Positions 63,001-64,000 of a DNA stretch of 64,000 nt are shown piece after piece. Origin of the DNA: Acridotheres tristis. Lineage: Eukaryota > Chordata > Aves > Passeriformes > Sturnidae. Under the pieces are notes generated by a model. It had not been told where the DNA came from and ran no database searches. It saw only the letters and a program-made list of their open reading frames with translations. Numbering within the stretch: the stretch's first letter is position 1; every line of letters begins with the position of its first letter. The position numbers and the translations under genes are program-made. Where the stretch lies: NCBI GenBank assembly GCA_037013685.1, contig CM072884.1:7874001-7938000 (forward strand), read 5' to 3'.

Positions 63001-64000
63001 TCATGACAGTGTTTATCACGACAGAATCCAAAAAATCTGTGGCCTAAACAGGGGTTGGTACAACATCATTTACACTTTTCTGAACACATGAAGAGGAACC
63101 AGCAGGAGGAGAAAGAATATTGGATGAGTCTCTCATCTCATGAATATGTGTACTGAAAAGATGGGATTGTCCTTAGGTAACATCTGGCTGCCTTTTTGTA
63201 GTTCAACAAGGCTATGAGGTTCCAAATCCAGGGAGAACATCTGGCCCCAGAGGGCAGAGCACTCATGAAAACTAAAATAACTTTATGTTCCATAAAATAA
63301 GTCAATGAATAGGCCAGAGGCAATAACACCCATCAGCAGGAAGATGAGGTGATAAGCTGTTGGGAGGATTTGGAGACAAAGAATCCAGGAGAGGAATCAA
63401 TCCTCAGGTTTGAAACAGTAACCACCAGGTCCTTCACACTGCTGTTTGACACTTAAATATTTTGAATATTGAGTAGTGAACACAAACTGATTCTATTATT
63501 TCATGTCCCCTCTTCAAAATATGCATGTGATCCAGGCCATCAGGTTTCCAAGAGCAGTTATTCACCTGTCTGAGGAAACCAGGTTTTAGGAAGTTCCTAG
63601 TGGATGTATTGAAGCATAACTTTTTCTTTCATTGGCTTTTCTTAAAGGAGACCTTTGGAATATCTGAGCAGGTTGTGATGTATGTGATCCAGAGACCATG
63701 AACTCACAAAGTGGCAATAAATTGTTTCTTTGGATCGGCCTAAACAATCTGGTTTTGCTGCAATCTACTCTGCACAGAATAATTCTCAGCTCTGCCTGAA
63801 GCCTAAAAAGATCAGCCCTTAGCATACAGACTTTAAGTCTCCATTCTCATTCCAAGGTAATTTCTAATGTAAAAATCAGCTCACACTGACTAAAACCAAA
63901 GATATATGCAAGCAAAAAAATGATGCTCAATTTATTTCTCTTTAAAAGACTTTACTGAGGAAAAGAAAATGAGATGAAGGAGGGTAACATTGGAGCAGCA
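60087..64000. other. Unique non-coding sequence, no gene seen
   Basis: AT-rich to the window end. No open frame exceeds 80 codons, and the only simple repeats are short A runs (for example about 61831-61844). The text at 60750-60870 and 61850-61950 has the low-repeat, motif-rich look of conserved non-coding DNA, but I cannot support a call. Confidence 0.65.

Noticed and set aside
1..64000. CRISPR arrays, bacterial operons, rRNA, mitochondrial insertions, viral protein genes, microRNA precursors of known families
   Set aside because: No spaced direct-repeat array, ribosome-binding-site pattern, rRNA text, mitochondrial gene text, gag/pol motif or familiar mature microRNA sequence was seen on either strand.

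Overview
The window looks like bird nuclear DNA, most likely from a passerine. It is AT-rich and CpG-poor, with no operon structure or dense coding. Its few recognisable transposable elements are avian: two CR1 LINE fragments (one with the CR1 3' end, one showing CR1 3'-region text), a tRNA-Ile-derived SINE with a CR1-type tail (the TguSINE1 architecture known from passerines), and a solo retroviral LTR. The passerine call rests mainly on that SINE.

I find no protein-coding gene, rRNA, functional tRNA, CRISPR array or operon that the sequence supports. The longest open frames (about 145 to 155 codons) have no recognisable domain, and frames of that length are expected by chance in this much AT-rich DNA. 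The window is therefore either a gene desert or the inside of a very long intron. Three stretches have exon-like splice-site arrangements and one short frame has a hydrophobic segment; these are listed as weak candidates only.

Layout. 1-6.0 kb: plain unique sequence. 6.04-6.91 kb: a mobile-element cluster, with a minus-strand SINE followed 52 bp later by a 661-bp minus-strand solo LTR that has TG...CA ends, a perfect 6-bp target-site duplication, a TATA-like box and an AATAAA signal. 8.0 kb: a (CA)n microsatellite. 8-25 kb: unique sequence with moderately GC-rich patches and A-rich or T-rich tracts. 25.7 kb: a plus-strand CR1 3' end. 26-46 kb: unique sequence, a decamer minisatellite at 36.2 kb and a possible decayed LTR near 42.7 kb. 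46.8 kb: an internally deleted minus-strand CR1. 50.2 kb: (GATG)17. 52.0 kb: a 170-nt G/T-only tract. 52.8 kb: a candidate microexon. 53.4 kb: (ATATT)22, followed at 53.8-54.4 kb by sequence that reads like a conserved regulatory element. 57.6 kb: a palindrome beside a Z-DNA-type repeat. 58-64 kb: unique sequence.

No genes can be shown to work together here. The most solid observations are the young-looking solo LTR and the SINE beside it. I did not find convincing evidence of an undescribed biological system.
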